DNA of 64,000 nt from Aquibacillus sediminis (GTDB lineage Bacteria; Bacillota; Bacilli; Bacillales; Amphibacillaceae). Of this stretch, positions 45,278-55,331 are shown piece by piece (the stretch's first letter is position 1; each line of letters begins with the position of its first letter). Location of the stretch: NCBI RefSeq assembly GCF_005870085.1, contig NZ_SZNM01000007.1:115337-179336 (forward strand), written 5' to 3'. A program made the translations under genes and the position numbers. The notes under the pieces are model-generated. The model was given only the letters and a program-made list of their open reading frames with translations. It made no database searches and had not been told where the DNA came from.

Positions 45278-45358
45278 TTGACAACGCTTACAAAACCGTA
45301 TATAATCGTAAGTAATCACGATAAGTCATAAATCAATCATAAATAATCAAATAAACTT
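45278..45358 (+). promoter_or_regulatory. fru operon promoter with cre box and FruR-type repeats
   Basis: TTGACA (45278-45283), 17 bases, TATAAT (45301-45306). The reverse complement of 45279-45292 is TGTAAGCGTTGTCA, which fits the CcpA cre consensus TGWNANCGNTNWCA fully and overlaps the -35, so glucose should repress. Downstream at 45310-45358 several AATCA/TCATAAATC repeats look like operators for the operon's DeoR-type repressor. Confidence 0.75.
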
Positions 45359-45375
45359 GTGATAGTGGTGATCCT

Positions 45376-46155
45376 ATGTTGTTTGAACAGGAGAGGCAAC
45401 AAAAAATTACTAATTATGTAGAGAAAAATGGTCGGGCATCCGTTCAAGAATTATGTAAAGAATTTGAAGTTTCTGAGTCTACCATTCGGCGTGACTTGAA
45501 GGTGCTAGAAGATAACGAACTAATCCAACGAGCTCATGGTGGTGCTATTGCAAAGAATGGTGTTAATTTTGAACCAACATTCTCAGAAAAGTCGGATCGT
45601 TTTTTGGAAGAAAAGAAGGCAATTGCAAAAAAAGCGGTCGAATTCATTCATGAGGGAGATACCGTATTACTTGATGCTGGAACCACAACAAGATTGCTTG
45701 TGGATGAAATGAAAGCGTTATCCATAATAACGGTTGTCACAAATTCCGTCGTATTTGCAAATGAACTAGAAAACTACCCCAAAATCGAAGTTGTACTATT
45801 GGGTGGGAAACTTCGGACGGAAACACTAGCGCTTGTTGGACCATTAACAGAATTGTGCTTAAACCAAATTCATGTTGACAAAGGATTTATTGCAACGAAT
45901 GGCATTGATCTCGAAGTCGGACTAACCACACCAAACCTCACAGAAGCAGCCACAAAAAGAAAGATGATCGAACAATCCAATCAAGTCATTGTCATGACAG
46001 ACCACAGTAAGTTTAACCGTCATAGCTTTGCCAAATTTGGCACGATCGAACAGATCGATTATTGTATCACTGACGACAAGGCACCAAATGAAGTGTTACG
46101 GGCATTGGAGCAAAAAGGTATAAAAACCATCATGTCACCGTTAGGAGGGGAGTAA
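45376..46155 (+). CDS. fruR: DeoR-family repressor of the fructose operon
   Basis: 259 residues. DeoR helix-turn-helix at the N-terminus (A-S-V-Q-E-L-C-K-E-F-E-V-S-E-S-T-I-R-R-D-L, about 20-40) followed by R-A-H-G-G-A. The sensor domain has D-A-G-T-T-T (about 100), typical of the sugar-phosphate isomerase-like effector fold, and D-H-S-K-F. It precedes fruK by two bases, so it autoregulates and represses the operon; fructose 1-phosphate is the usual inducer. Confidence 0.88.
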   Translation: MLFEQERQQKITNYVEKNGRASVQELCKEFEVSESTIRRDLKVLEDNELIQRAHGGAIAKNGVNFEPTFSEKSDRFLEEKKAIAKKAVEFIHEGDTVLLDAGTTTRLLVDEMKALSIITVVTNSVVFANELENYPKIEVVLLGGKLRTETLALVGPLTELCLNQIHVDKGFIATNGIDLEVGLTTPNLTEAATKRKMIEQSNQVIVMTDHSKFNRHSFAKFGTIEQIDYCITDDKAPNEVLRALEQKGIKTIMSPLGGE

Positions 46156-46157
46156 CA

Positions 46158-47105
46158 GTGAGTAATTCGATTATTACCGTCACTCTGAATCCTGCCATCG
46201 ACAAAACCATCACATTAGATCAAATCTACTTAGGAGGTCTAAATAGGGTAAATCAACTTCCACATATAGACCCTGGCGGAAAAGGCATCAACGTAGCAAA
46301 AGTGTTACAAGAATTTGGTTCCAACGTGGCAGCAACTGGTTTTATCGCTGGTGATTTAGGTGAGAAATTGGAGAATCAGATAAATCTATTAGGAATTAAA
46401 AGTGATTTTGTAAGGGTTAGCGGTGGAGAGGTACGCACGAACATGAAAATCGTGGACCTGAGTACCAATCAAGTTACAGAAGTGAATGAACCAGGCTTCG
46501 CGGTAACAGATAAGGCTTCTGTTTCATTACAAGATAAGTTAACTAGTTTACTAGATGAGGCATCGTTTCTTATTTTAAGCGGGAGTTTGCCAGATGGAGT
46601 AGCAACAGATATCTATCAGCAATATACAGATCTTGCTAACCAAAAAGGGGTCCGCGTTATTTTAGATGCAGATAGTATGCCATTTAGATTAGGGATTGAA
46701 GCTAAACCCTATGCTATAAAGCCGAACTTGTTTGAACTTGAGCAATATATTGGTAGGAAGTTAACAACTACAGAAGACATCATTGCAGCTGGTAACTATA
46801 TTTTAGAAAAAGAAGTGCAGTTAATTTGTATCTCACTAGGGGAAGATGGAGCCATCTTCTTAACCAATGAAGAAGGATATCATATTAAACCAAAGACAAT
46901 AACCCCAAAGAGTGCTGTTGGAGCTGGAGATTCAATGGTTGCTTCCCTCGCTTATGGTCACCTACAACAATTTTTACTTGTTGATCTTGCAAAATGGTCA
47001 ACAGCTGCTGGAACAATTACTGCTACGAAAGATGGGACTACCGTTTGTACGTTGGATGAAGTAAAACATATGTATCCAACAATGCAAGCGTTGAAATTAT
47101 ATTAA
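46158..47105 (+). CDS. fruK: 1-Phosphofructokinase
   Basis: GTG 46158 after GGAGGGGAG; 315 residues. Phosphorylates fructose 1-phosphate to fructose 1,6-bisphosphate. PfkB-family signatures: N-P-A-I-D-K-T-I (start), G-G-K-G-I-N-V-A-K-V-L (about 38), S-G-S-L-P-D-G and the catalytic G-A-G-D-S-M-V-A-S (about 256). Sits between fruR and fruA as in Bacillus. Confidence 0.92.
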   Translation: MSNSIITVTLNPAIDKTITLDQIYLGGLNRVNQLPHIDPGGKGINVAKVLQEFGSNVAATGFIAGDLGEKLENQINLLGIKSDFVRVSGGEVRTNMKIVDLSTNQVTEVNEPGFAVTDKASVSLQDKLTSLLDEASFLILSGSLPDGVATDIYQQYTDLANQKGVRVILDADSMPFRLGIEAKPYAIKPNLFELEQYIGRKLTTTEDIIAAGNYILEKEVQLICISLGEDGAIFLTNEEGYHIKPKTITPKSAVGAGDSMVASLAYGHLQQFLLVDLAKWSTAAGTITATKDGTTVCTLDEVKHMYPTMQALKLY

Positions 47106-47138
47106 TTTTTTATCTAATTTAATTAGGGAGGAATTATA

Positions 47139-48539
47139 ATGGCCAAGAAAATCTTAGCAGTAACGGCTTGTCCAACAGGAATTGCCCACACGTATATGGC
47201 TGCAGAAGCAATTGAAAAAGCTGCAAAAGAAAAAGGTGTTGAAGTTAAGGTCGAAACAAGAGGTAGTGTTGGCGTAGAAAATGGTTTAACGGAAGAAGAG
47301 ATTAACGACGCACATGCGATTATTCTTGCTGTTGATACAGATGCCGACGAAAGTCGCTTTGAAGGGAAACCAATTGTATATTCTTCTGTGGGGAATGCCA
47401 TTAAAAATGCAGCAGCACTTGTTGACGAGGCATTAGCGAAAAAAGCTTCATCCAATAGTCACGTCTCACAGGTCCAAGAGTTGAAAAAGGAACGAAGTAG
47501 TCAACGGAAAGGGCCGTACAAACACTTGATGAACGGTGTGTCGGCGATGATTCCACTTGTAGTTGGTGGTGGAATTGCAATTGCTTTGGCATTCTTAGTT
47601 GGAGGGATTAATGCAGAAGGGACATTAGCGTCGGCTTTGAACGAAATTGGTGGTGCTAATGCTTTGGCATTAATGATTCCGATATTAGCAGGTTTTATTG
47701 CATACTCTATTGCTGATAAACCTGGTCTAGCTCCTGGTCTAGTTGGTGGTATGTTAGCATCTAGTGGTGGCTCTGGCTTCTTAGGTGGTATTGTTGCCGG
47801 TTTCCTAGCAGGTTATATTGCTAAGTTCTGTCGGGATTATATCAAATTGCCACAGAATTTAGAAGGGATTAAACCAATCCTAGTGATACCTGTTATTTCA
47901 ATCATCTCTACTGGTTTATTAATGATTTTTGTATTAGGTAAACCAATGAGCGCAATCATGACTGGTTTGGAAAATTGGCTAACAGGAATGAGTTCGGGTA
48001 ATGCGATTTTTCTTGGGTTAATTTTAGGAGCTATGATGGCTTTTGATATGGGGGGACCAGTTAATAAAGCGGCTTATGCATTTGCAACTGGGCTACTAGC
48101 AAGTGAAATTTATGGACCGATGGCAGCGGTGATGGCAGCTGGTATGACACCTCCCCTTGGACTATGGTTAGCTACTATTATTCGTAAAAACAAATTCACA
48201 AATGAGGAAAGAGACGCGGGGAAAGCGGCAGGTATTCTTGGCATTTCCTTCATTACAGAAGGGGCAATCCCATTTGCTGCAGCGGACCCTCTAAGAGTTA
48301 TTCCATCCTTAATGGTAGGATCATCAATAGCAGGTGGTCTATCGATGTTATTTGGAGCAACACTACGCGCACCACATGGGGGTATTTTTGTTCTAGCCAT
48401 TCCGAATGCGGTGAGCTCCTTGTTCCTTTACTTTATTGCTATTCTCATTGGTACAATCGTAACAGCGGTGATGGTGTCATTATTGAAAAAAGATGTAACA
48501 AGTGTGGAAACAGATAAAAATGATAATCTAGCAAGCTAA
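47139..48539 (+). CDS. fruA: PTS fructose transporter EIIBC
   Basis: 466 residues; AGGGAGGA before ATG 47139. EIIB at the N-terminus with active Cys in T-A-C-P-T-G-I-A-H-T (about 10), then a Lys/Gln-rich linker and an EIIC domain with about 8-9 helices (K-P-G-L-A-P-G-L-V-G-G; G-P-V-N-K-A-A-Y-A-F). It imports fructose with phosphorylation at C1. Unlike B. subtilis FruA, the EIIA domain is not fused but encoded just downstream. Confidence 0.9.
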   Translation: MAKKILAVTACPTGIAHTYMAAEAIEKAAKEKGVEVKVETRGSVGVENGLTEEEINDAHAIILAVDTDADESRFEGKPIVYSSVGNAIKNAAALVDEALAKKASSNSHVSQVQELKKERSSQRKGPYKHLMNGVSAMIPLVVGGGIAIALAFLVGGINAEGTLASALNEIGGANALALMIPILAGFIAYSIADKPGLAPGLVGGMLASSGGSGFLGGIVAGFLAGYIAKFCRDYIKLPQNLEGIKPILVIPVISIISTGLLMIFVLGKPMSAIMTGLENWLTGMSSGNAIFLGLILGAMMAFDMGGPVNKAAYAFATGLLASEIYGPMAAVMAAGMTPPLGLWLATIIRKNKFTNEERDAGKAAGILGISFITEGAIPFAAADPLRVIPSLMVGSSIAGGLSMLFGATLRAPHGGIFVLAIPNAVSSLFLYFIAILIGTIVTAVMVSLLKKDVTSVETDKNDNLAS

Positions 48540-48549
48540 GAAAATTATT

Positions 48550-48582
48550 AAAAGATGTTGCCTTGTTTGGGCAACATCTTTT
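48550..48582 (+). terminator. Hairpin between EIIBC and EIIA genes
   Basis: AAAAGATGTTGCC / GGCAACATCTTTT, 13-bp stem, 7-base loop. It probably lowers read-through to the EIIA gene or caps the upstream message. Confidence 0.75.
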
Positions 48583-48607
48583 GGTGAAAAATGAAGGGGT
48601 GAGTAAA

Positions 48608-49054
48608 GTGGCATTAACAGAATTACTAACGAAGACACAAGTGTTATTGGATATTGAGGCAACAACTAAAGAGGAGTGCATTGATCAATTAATTGAGGTA
48701 TTTGAAAAGGAGAGTGTTGTTCACGATGCAGCAAAATATAAAGAAGCAGTTTTATACCGAGAAGAAGAAGGAACAACAGGAATAGGGTTTGGTGTAGCAA
48801 TCCCTCATGGCAAATCGGATAGTGTAGAAAGACCAGGGCTTGCTATTGCTCGTCTTAAAAATGCGATTGATTGGAAATCATTAGATGGAACCCCCGTTAA
48901 TTTAGTATTTTTAATTGCCGTTCCTGAAACGGAAGCAGGGGACGAACACTTACGGATTCTATCCCAATTATCTCGGAAACTTATGCACGAAGATTTTCGA
49001 CAAAAATTAAAAACCACAACATCCACTGACCAACTTATCCAAGCATTAGAATAA
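48608..49054 (+). CDS. PTS fructose EIIA component
   Basis: GTG 48608 after AAGGGG; 148 residues. EIIA-Fru (PtsN-like) fold with the phosphorylated His in V-A-I-P-H-G-K-S-D (about 60), and V-N-L-V-F-L-I-A-V-P-E and H-L-R-I-L-S-Q-L-S-R-K. It would hand phosphate from HPr to the EIIB Cys of the upstream protein. The upstream frame from 48563 covers the hairpin and is not likely coding. Confidence 0.88.
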   Translation: MALTELLTKTQVLLDIEATTKEECIDQLIEVFEKESVVHDAAKYKEAVLYREEEGTTGIGFGVAIPHGKSDSVERPGLAIARLKNAIDWKSLDGTPVNLVFLIAVPETEAGDEHLRILSQLSRKLMHEDFRQKLKTTTSTDQLIQALE

Positions 49055-49063
49055 GGAGCAAAA

Positions 49064-49130
49064 CTGGGACAAGGTTACTTGTCCCAAAGAGTCCCTTATA
49101 CCACTGGGACAACAAACCTGTCCCCATGTC
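49064..49130. repeat. GGGACA palindromic repeat pair
   Basis: Two palindromic units: GGGACAAGGTTACTTGTCCC (49063 on) and GGGACAACAAACCTGTCCCC, joined by a shared linker (AGAGTCCCTTATACCACT) also present at 60020. Forms the tail of the peptidase-like pseudogene. Confidence 0.7.
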
Positions 49131-49541
49131 CCACCATCAGCCTTTCATGTAACGCGGTTTCAATAAGTTTTACTGTTTCGAAAGTTGCTTTGTAGTCAAC
49201 GATTTCTTCGTCGGTGTGTTCATGCATATATCCTGTAGATAGATTCACAGATGGTATGCCTTTTTCTGCAAAGGAGCGTTCATCACTTTGGCCGCCAGCG
49301 GTTATTTTCCAATCGGGCATGTCAGTAAGTCCTCGTTCGATTAGGCTTCGTCCAACTTCAAAATCTTCAACCGTATCCATATGCTCAGACAATAAAATTG
49401 TAGGACCTTTCCCAAAGTAGCGGTATGCTAGTAAATTACGTGCACCGTCTACATACGTGTAATCGGTCACCTGCTGAAGTTTTTTCTCCAAGCATTTACG
49501 AATGTTTCGCTCCTTGCCACTTTCCCCGGAAATATGAAGAA
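49096..49541 (-). pseudogene. Truncated, internally deleted copy of the peptidase at 60034-61356
   Basis: Reads Y-T-Y-V-D-G-A-R-N-L-L-A-Y-R-Y-F-G and L-L-S-E-H-M-D-T, then jumps from the E-R-G equivalent to M-P-D-W-K-I-T-A-G-G, missing about 100 residues present in the full copy; the metal-site A in S-A-H-M-D is E here. The homology to 60034 extends through position 49541 and stops in mid-gene. The C-terminal residues V-V-P-V-V and stop codon come from the GGGACA repeat. Inactive duplicate. Confidence 0.85.
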
Positions 49542-49665
49542 AGAAGTAGAAACGTTAAAGAAGTACTTTTTTTTTTGATTTATTTCAAAAGTTGATTCAA
49601 CAGCATAGAAAACCCTTACGATTACATGCAGTTTACTAAATATTTAGAAAAATTTTAAAAAACTA

Positions 49666-49682
49666 TGTTAGATTACCTTACA
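49666..49682 (+). promoter_or_regulatory. GlnR/TnrA box of the urt-ure operon
   Basis: TGTTAGATTACCTTACA matches TGTNAN7TNACA exactly, 80 bases before the urtA start. TTGATA at 49708 may serve as -10 about the distance expected for TnrA activation. It implies urea uptake and urease are switched on under nitrogen limitation. Confidence 0.75.
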
Positions 49683-49761
49683 ATAAGATGGAAAGTAATC
49701 TATCGCGTTGATAACCTTTTGCTTGTAAGATTTTTTATCAATACATTTAGGAGGGGACAAT

Positions 49762-51063
49762 TTGAAAAAGAAAAACAGTATTTTATTATTCGTCATTGGT
49801 CTTATAGCTTCATTGCTAGTTGCTTGTTCAGCAGCAGACAATGCGGCAAATGCAGATGATCAACAAGACACAGATGCTGAAGCAGAGGAAACGAATTCGG
49901 AATCAGAGGATAGCTCAACTGATGACGGAGACACAATTCCAGTGGGGATTTTGCACTCGTTAAGTGGGACGATGGCGATTAGTGAAACATCTGTAAGGGA
50001 TGCAGAATTATTGGCGATTGAAGAAATAAACGAGAATGGCGGAGTATTAGGTAAGGAATTGGAACCTGTTGTGGAAGATGGGGCATCAGATTGGCCAACC
50101 TTTGCCGAAAAAGCTAGTAAATTACTAGAACAAGATGAAGTTGCGACAATTTTTGGCGGGTGGACATCTGCTAGTCGAAAAGCAATGCTTCCAGTAGTAG
50201 AAGAAAATAATGGGTTACTTTGGTATCCAGTTCAATATGAAGGAATGGAAGACTCACCAAATATTTTCTATACAGGTGCTGCACCTAACCAACAAATTGT
50301 ACCTGCTGTAGATTGGTTGTTAGAAAATCGTGGAACAGATTTCTTCTTGTTAGGTTCTGACTATGTTTTTCCTCGAACTGCTAATGCCGCAATCAAAGCA
50401 CAGTTAGAAGACGGTGAAGGAAATCTAGTCGGAGAAGAATATACACCGCTTGAACATACTGACTACAATACAGTTATTGCAAAAATCAAGGGTGAGGAAC
50501 CTGATGTTATTTTTAATACACTAAACGGTGACAGTAATGTCGCATTTTTCAAGCAGTTAGATGATGCGGGTATTACTTCAGATGATGTAACTGTGTTATC
50601 GGTAAGTGTTGCAGAACAAGAAATTCAAGGGATTGGTGCAGATGTAACCGAAGGGCATCTGACTAGTTGGAATTATTACCAAACAACTGATACACCAGAA
50701 AATGAAGACTTCGTATCGAATTATCAAGAAGAATATGGAGAAGATCGTGTAACAGATGACCCAATTGAAGCAGGTTATTTTGGAGTTTATTTATGGGCAC
50801 AAGCAGTGGAAGAAGCAGGAACCACTGATGTAGATGAAGTAAAAGAAGCTGCGAAAGGGTTAGAATTTGATGCACCCGGTGGGAAAGTGAAAATTGACGG
50901 TGACAACCAGCACGTGTATAAAACGGTTCGAATAGGTGAAATTCAAGAAGATGGTTTAATCGATGAATTGTGGAACTCCGACGAACCAGTAAAACCAGAT
51001 CCATACTTAGAAACATATGATTGGGCAAGTGAATTAGCTGAATCTTTGAGTGATGTGGAATAA
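49762..51063 (+). CDS. urtA: Urea ABC transporter substrate-binding lipoprotein
   Basis: TTG 49762 after AGGAGGGG; 433 residues. Signal peptide with lipobox L-V-A-C (Cys about 22), an acidic, low-complexity linker ([13 protein letters not shown] and similar), then a periplasmic-binding fold of the amide/urea (Peripla_BP_6/FmdD) type: [15 protein letters not shown]. Anchored outside the membrane, it delivers urea to UrtBC. The acidic tail before the fold is typical of exported proteins from salt-adapted Bacillaceae. Confidence 0.9.
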   Translation: MKKKNSILLFVIGLIASLLVACSAADNAANADDQQDTDAEAEETNSESEDSSTDDGDTIPVGILHSLSGTMAISETSVRDAELLAIEEINENGGVLGKELEPVVEDGASDWPTFAEKASKLLEQDEVATIFGGWTSASRKAMLPVVEENNGLLWYPVQYEGMEDSPNIFYTGAAPNQQIVPAVDWLLENRGTDFFLLGSDYVFPRTANAAIKAQLEDGEGNLVGEEYTPLEHTDYNTVIAKIKGEEPDVIFNTLNGDSNVAFFKQLDDAGITSDDVTVLSVSVAEQEIQGIGADVTEGHLTSWNYYQTTDTPENEDFVSNYQEEYGEDRVTDDPIEAGYFGVYLWAQAVEEAGTTDVDEVKEAAKGLEFDAPGGKVKIDGDNQHVYKTVRIGEIQEDGLIDELWNSDEPVKPDPYLETYDWASELAESLSDVE

Positions 51064-51146
51064 TCCGGGATTTAATAGGGGTAGTAGGATAATTGATTCT
51101 ACTTCCTCTTCCTTTTCACCGTTGCTCATGAAAGGGAGAATTTTAT

Positions 51147-52049
51147 ATGAATGAAATATTATTAACACTTTTTAACGGCATAAGTTTAGGTTCAATCCTT
51201 TTATTAGTTGCGCTTGGTTTAGCAATAACATTCGGTTTAATGAATGTCATTAATATGGCGCATGGTGAACTAATCATGATTGGTGCGTATGTTACGTATG
51301 TTGTTCAAAATATATTTGTAAATTATGTTCCAGAACAATACTTTGATATTTACTTTATTGTTGCGATACCGGTAGCACTTGTTGTAGCTGCAGGAGTAGG
51401 GATGTTGTTAGAAAGTTCATTAATACGCTTTTTATACCACCGCCCATTAGATAGTTTACTAGCAACTTGGGGTGTTGGGTTAATGTTGCAACAGTTAGCA
51501 AGAACAATATTTGGAGCACCAAATGTTGGTGTATCAAGCCCATCCTTTTTAGATGGTGGACTTACAATCGGCTCATTACTATTACCATATTCTCGCTTAT
51601 TTATTCTGGGACTTGCGGTTGTATGTTTAGCTGGTATTTATATTTATTTTTATCGTACCGCTAATGGTCGAAGAGTAAGAGCGGTAATGCAAAATCGGCA
51701 GATGGCCGAGTGTTTAGGGGTATCTACTAGAAAAGTAGATGTGATTACGTTTGCGATTGGTTCAGGGTTTGCAGGTGTTGCTGGTTGCGCCTTAACATTA
51801 CTCGGTTCAATTGGACCAACAGTAGGAACGGCTTATATTATTGATGCATTTATGGTCGTCGTTGTTGGTGGTGTTGGTGCCTTATTCGGTGCTGTTGCTG
51901 GTGCTTTTGGCATTGGTTTTTTCAATACGGTTTTCGAATATGCCACCAATGCATCGATTGGTAAAGTATTAATTTTCTTATTGATTATTGCGTTTTTACA
52001 GTGGAGACCATCAGGGTTTGTTTCGTCACGTACAAGGTCTTTAGATTAA
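51147..52049 (+). CDS. urtB: Urea ABC transporter permease UrtB
   Basis: 300 residues, AAAGGGAG before ATG 51147. LivH-like branched-chain permease with about 8 helices and G-L-A-I-T-F-G-L-M-N-V-I-N-M-A-H-G-E, then R-A-V-M-Q-N-R-Q-M-A-E-C-L-G-V (the EAA-type cytoplasmic loop). Pairs with UrtC. Confidence 0.9.
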   Translation: MNEILLTLFNGISLGSILLLVALGLAITFGLMNVINMAHGELIMIGAYVTYVVQNIFVNYVPEQYFDIYFIVAIPVALVVAAGVGMLLESSLIRFLYHRPLDSLLATWGVGLMLQQLARTIFGAPNVGVSSPSFLDGGLTIGSLLLPYSRLFILGLAVVCLAGIYIYFYRTANGRRVRAVMQNRQMAECLGVSTRKVDVITFAIGSGFAGVAGCALTLLGSIGPTVGTAYIIDAFMVVVVGGVGALFGAVAGAFGIGFFNTVFEYATNASIGKVLIFLLIIAFLQWRPSGFVSSRTRSLD

Positions 52050-52071
52050 ATAGGGGGGGAGCGTTGAAGTT

Positions 52072-53181
52072 ATGCAAAAAGCAATTTACCGAACGGTATT
52101 TCAAAATAGAAAGTTAGTTTTATGTATTCTTTTTCTAGCATTATTATTGGCTCCGCTTTTTTTATCGGATTTCCGATTAAATTTGCTTGGTAAATTTTTA
52201 ACCTTTGCGATTGTTGCGATCGGATTGGACTTATTGTGGGGTTATACGGGTGTTTTAAGTTTAGGGCATGGTATTTTCTTTGGACTCGGAGCCTATTGTA
52301 TGGCGATGTATTTAACGTTAGAAGCAAGAGGTGGTAGGTTACCAGACTTCATGGCTTGGAGTGGGATGCAAGAGTTACCACTAATATGGATTCCATTTCA
52401 ATATCCGATAGTCGCTATTATATTAGGTATCTTAATACCAGCAGCTGTTGCGTTTTTGTTAGGCTATTTGACTTTCCGTAATCGAATTAACGGAGTCTAT
52501 TTTACTATTTTGTCTCAGGCAATGGTGCTTGTTGTCACAACGTTGTTAATCGGACAACAAAATCTAACTGGTGGTACGAGTGGCTTAACGAATTTTAAAA
52601 CATTTTTCGGGTTCTCAGTTAATAGTTCATCGACACAAACGGTTATCTATTTGGTGACAGTTGTGATGCTAGCACTTGTATTTATCGGTTGTAGAAAGAT
52701 GGTAAAAGGACGGTTAGGAAAAGTTTTAATTGGTGTTCGTGATGGAGAAAATCGGATGCGATTTCTAGGTTATAATCCATCTATTTATAAAACATTTGTC
52801 TATACGATTTCAGCTGCATTAGCAGGTCTAGCTGGCATGCTATTTGTACTCCAAGTTGGAATCATCTCCCCAACAATGATTGGGATTATTCCATCGATTG
52901 AAATGGTATTGTGGGTTGCTTTAGGTGGCCGTGCCACACTAATTGGTCCTGTTATAGGTGCATTATTTGTTAATGCTGCTAGTACAGGATTTAGTGAATC
53001 CTATCCAGATATTTGGACTTACTTCCTTGGTGCACTATTCGTTATCGTAGTTATTTTCTTGCCGAAAGGATTAATGGGAGTTATCAATAAATTCCAAGAG
53101 AGGAGTAAACAAATCAATGTCACAAACGTTAACAAAGACCCAAACAGTGTTAAAGTCGGAAAAAATATCAGTGGAATTTAG
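52072..53181 (+). CDS. urtC: Urea ABC transporter permease UrtC
   Basis: 369 residues, LivM-like. Starts 22 bases after urtB. About 10 helices; [20 protein letters not shown] and [14 protein letters not shown] (ATPase contact) are seen. Its last 65 bases overlap the urtD start, so the two are translationally coupled. Confidence 0.9.
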   Translation: MQKAIYRTVFQNRKLVLCILFLALLLAPLFLSDFRLNLLGKFLTFAIVAIGLDLLWGYTGVLSLGHGIFFGLGAYCMAMYLTLEARGGRLPDFMAWSGMQELPLIWIPFQYPIVAIILGILIPAAVAFLLGYLTFRNRINGVYFTILSQAMVLVVTTLLIGQQNLTGGTSGLTNFKTFFGFSVNSSSTQTVIYLVTVVMLALVFIGCRKMVKGRLGKVLIGVRDGENRMRFLGYNPSIYKTFVYTISAALAGLAGMLFVLQVGIISPTMIGIIPSIEMVLWVALGGRATLIGPVIGALFVNAASTGFSESYPDIWTYFLGALFVIVVIFLPKGLMGVINKFQERSKQINVTNVNKDPNSVKVGKNISGI

Positions 53182-53884
53182 TGGGTTTAAGGCAATCAAT
53201 CAATTAGATTTCCAAGTTCGTCCAAACACCGTTCATTTTGTTATAGGTCCAAATGGAGCTGGGAAAACAACGTTGTTAGATGTTGTTTGTGGGAAATCGC
53301 AAGCAAGTGAAGGGGAATTAACATTTCGTGAAACCTATAATCTAAAAAAAATGACTGAAAATCAAATTGTCCACCGGGGAATTTCAAGGAAGTTCCAGGC
53401 CCCATCTATTTTTGAACAGTTAACTGTTTATGAAAACTTGGAAATTGCGATGAAACAAAAGAAGAGCTTATTCTCTATTATGAAAGCAAAAAACAATCAA
53501 GTAGATGAACAAAAGTTAGCGGAAATGTTGGAGCTTATTGGTTTAAACGAAGAAAAGGACAATCATGCAGGTTCCCTGGCACATGGGCAAAAACAGTGGC
53601 TAGAAATCGGTATGGTTATTATGCAAGATCCTGATCTTGTTTTATTAGATGAACCGATTGCTGGAATGTCCAAGACAGAACGGACTAGAACAGGGGAATT
53701 GATTAAGCAGATTGCTAAGGATCGGGCCGTGTTGATTGTTGAACATGATATGGAATTTGTTAAAGAATTTGCAGACGTTGTCTCGGTAATGCATGAGGGG
53801 CAGCTGCTCGCTGAGGGAAGTATGGAAGAAGTACAACAAAATCCAAGAGTTCGTGAGGTTTATTTGGGTAGAAAGGTGGATTGA
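53117..53884 (+). CDS. urtD: Urea ABC transporter ATPase UrtD
   Basis: 255 residues. Walker [12 protein letters not shown] (about 46), Q-loop, LivG-type signature [12 protein letters not shown] (about 155), Walker B D-L-V-L-L-D-E-P (about 172) and H-loop V-E-H-D. Nested 65 bases inside urtC. Confidence 0.92.
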   Translation: MSQTLTKTQTVLKSEKISVEFSGFKAINQLDFQVRPNTVHFVIGPNGAGKTTLLDVVCGKSQASEGELTFRETYNLKKMTENQIVHRGISRKFQAPSIFEQLTVYENLEIAMKQKKSLFSIMKAKNNQVDEQKLAEMLELIGLNEEKDNHAGSLAHGQKQWLEIGMVIMQDPDLVLLDEPIAGMSKTERTRTGELIKQIAKDRAVLIVEHDMEFVKEFADVVSVMHEGQLLAEGSMEEVQQNPRVREVYLGRKVD

Positions 53885-53885
53885 G

Positions 53886-54575
53886 ATGCTAGAGTTAGAA
53901 TCGATTAAATCAGGTTATGGCGAAAGTATGGTCATTCGTGACATAGATTTGAAAGTGAAAGATAAACAAGTCGTCTGTGTGATGGGACGGAATGGAGTAG
54001 GTAAAACCACGTTGTTAAAAACAATTATTGGGATTTTACATGCAAACAAAGGTAAGGTTGTTTATAACGACAAAGATTTAACGAAAAGACGCCCATCTTA
54101 TCGGGCAAGACAGGGGATTGGTTATGTCCCACAAGGGAGAGAAATATTTCCGAAATTAACCGTTTATGAGAATCTATTAATTGGCTTAGAAGCAGGCGGT
54201 AGTAAGCAAATAAATGAAGATGTCTACACTTATTTTCCGATTATCAAGGAGTTTAAAAAAAGAAATGGTGGGGATTTGAGCGGTGGTCAACAGCAGCAGT
54301 TAGCCATTGCAAGAGCACTAGTATCTAATCCATCATTTTTATTGTTGGATGAACCAACGGAAGGTATTCAACCGAATATTGTTCAAGAAATACAAGATGT
54401 GATTATTGATATTAAGAAAAATGGTCAAACGTCCATGATTCTAGTAGAACAAGATTTAGAATTTGTAAAGAATGTAGCAGATTATGTTTATGTCATTGAT
54501 CATGGTTCAATTGTGTACGAAAGTGCTGTAGATCAATTGAATGACAAAGCTGTTTATCGTTATTTAAGTGTTTAA
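53886..54575 (+). CDS. urtE: Urea ABC transporter ATPase UrtE
   Basis: ATG 53886, one base after the urtD stop; 229 residues. LivF-like: [11 protein letters not shown] (about 36), [16 protein letters not shown] (about 133), [12 protein letters not shown] (about 153). Completes the transporter; the urease genes follow after 17 bases. Confidence 0.92.
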   Translation: MLELESIKSGYGESMVIRDIDLKVKDKQVVCVMGRNGVGKTTLLKTIIGILHANKGKVVYNDKDLTKRRPSYRARQGIGYVPQGREIFPKLTVYENLLIGLEAGGSKQINEDVYTYFPIIKEFKKRNGGDLSGGQQQQLAIARALVSNPSFLLLDEPTEGIQPNIVQEIQDVIIDIKKNGQTSMILVEQDLEFVKNVADYVYVIDHGSIVYESAVDQLNDKAVYRYLSV

Positions 54576-54592
54576 CTAAAGGTGGAATAGAA

Positions 54593-54895
54593 ATGAAATT
54601 ATCTCCAATTGAACAGGAAAAATTAATGTTATTTATGGCAGGGGAGCTAGCGCAAAAACGGCAAGATAAAGGTTTGAAACTTAATTATCCTGAGGCTACT
54701 GCATTAATTAGTTGTTATTTACTTGAAGGTGCAAGGGAAGGGAAGACCGTTGCACAATTAATGCAGGAAGGCAAACAAGTTTTAACTGCAGATGACGTGA
54801 TGGAAGGTGTACCCGAAATGATTGAAAGTGTGCAAATTGAAGCTACTTTCCCTGATGGTACTAAACTAGTAACGGTTCATAACCCAATCGTTTAA
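54593..54895 (+). CDS. ureA: Urease gamma subunit
   Basis: 100 residues, complete. [10 protein letters not shown] start, [14 protein letters not shown], and [10 protein letters not shown] are conserved. Assembles with UreB and UreC into the nickel enzyme in the cytoplasm. Confidence 0.94.
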   Translation: MKLSPIEQEKLMLFMAGELAQKRQDKGLKLNYPEATALISCYLLEGAREGKTVAQLMQEGKQVLTADDVMEGVPEMIESVQIEATFPDGTKLVTVHNPIV

Positions 54896-54959
54896 CTAGA
54901 TCGTTCTAAAGTTGAGAAGTCCGCTTGTTGAACATGCCAAAAAGGTAAGGAGGAATAGA

Positions 54960-55331
54960 ATGATTCCAGGAGAACTTCGGTTAAAGCAAGAGGAAATAGA
55001 AATAAATAAAGGAAGAGAAACGCTAACATTAAAAGTAGCCAATACAGGAGATCGTCCGATTCAAGTTGGTTCCCACTTTCATTTCCCAGAGGCAAATCGA
55101 AACCTTGCATTTGCAAGAGATAAAGCAATTGGGATGCGACTAAATGTAGCGGCGGGGACAGCAGTTCGGTTTGAACCTGGTGAGGAAAAAGAAGTAGAAC
55201 TAGTCGAATTAGCAGGTAACCGTCATGTCTATGGATTAAATAATTTGACGGATGGAACGATTGAACAGAAGCAAACGGTCACGCAACGAATCATAAATCA
55301 AGGGTTTAAAGGAGAAGGTGATCAAGCATGA
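54960..55331 (+). CDS. ureB: Urease beta subunit
   Basis: ATG 54960 with AAGGAGG upstream decides the start; 123 residues. I-P-G-E start, [15 protein letters not shown] and [11 protein letters not shown] are diagnostic. Overlaps ureC by 4 bases. Confidence 0.93.
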   Translation: MIPGELRLKQEEIEINKGRETLTLKVANTGDRPIQVGSHFHFPEANRNLAFARDKAIGMRLNVAAGTAVRFEPGEEKEVELVELAGNRHVYGLNNLTDGTIEQKQTVTQRIINQGFKGEGDQA

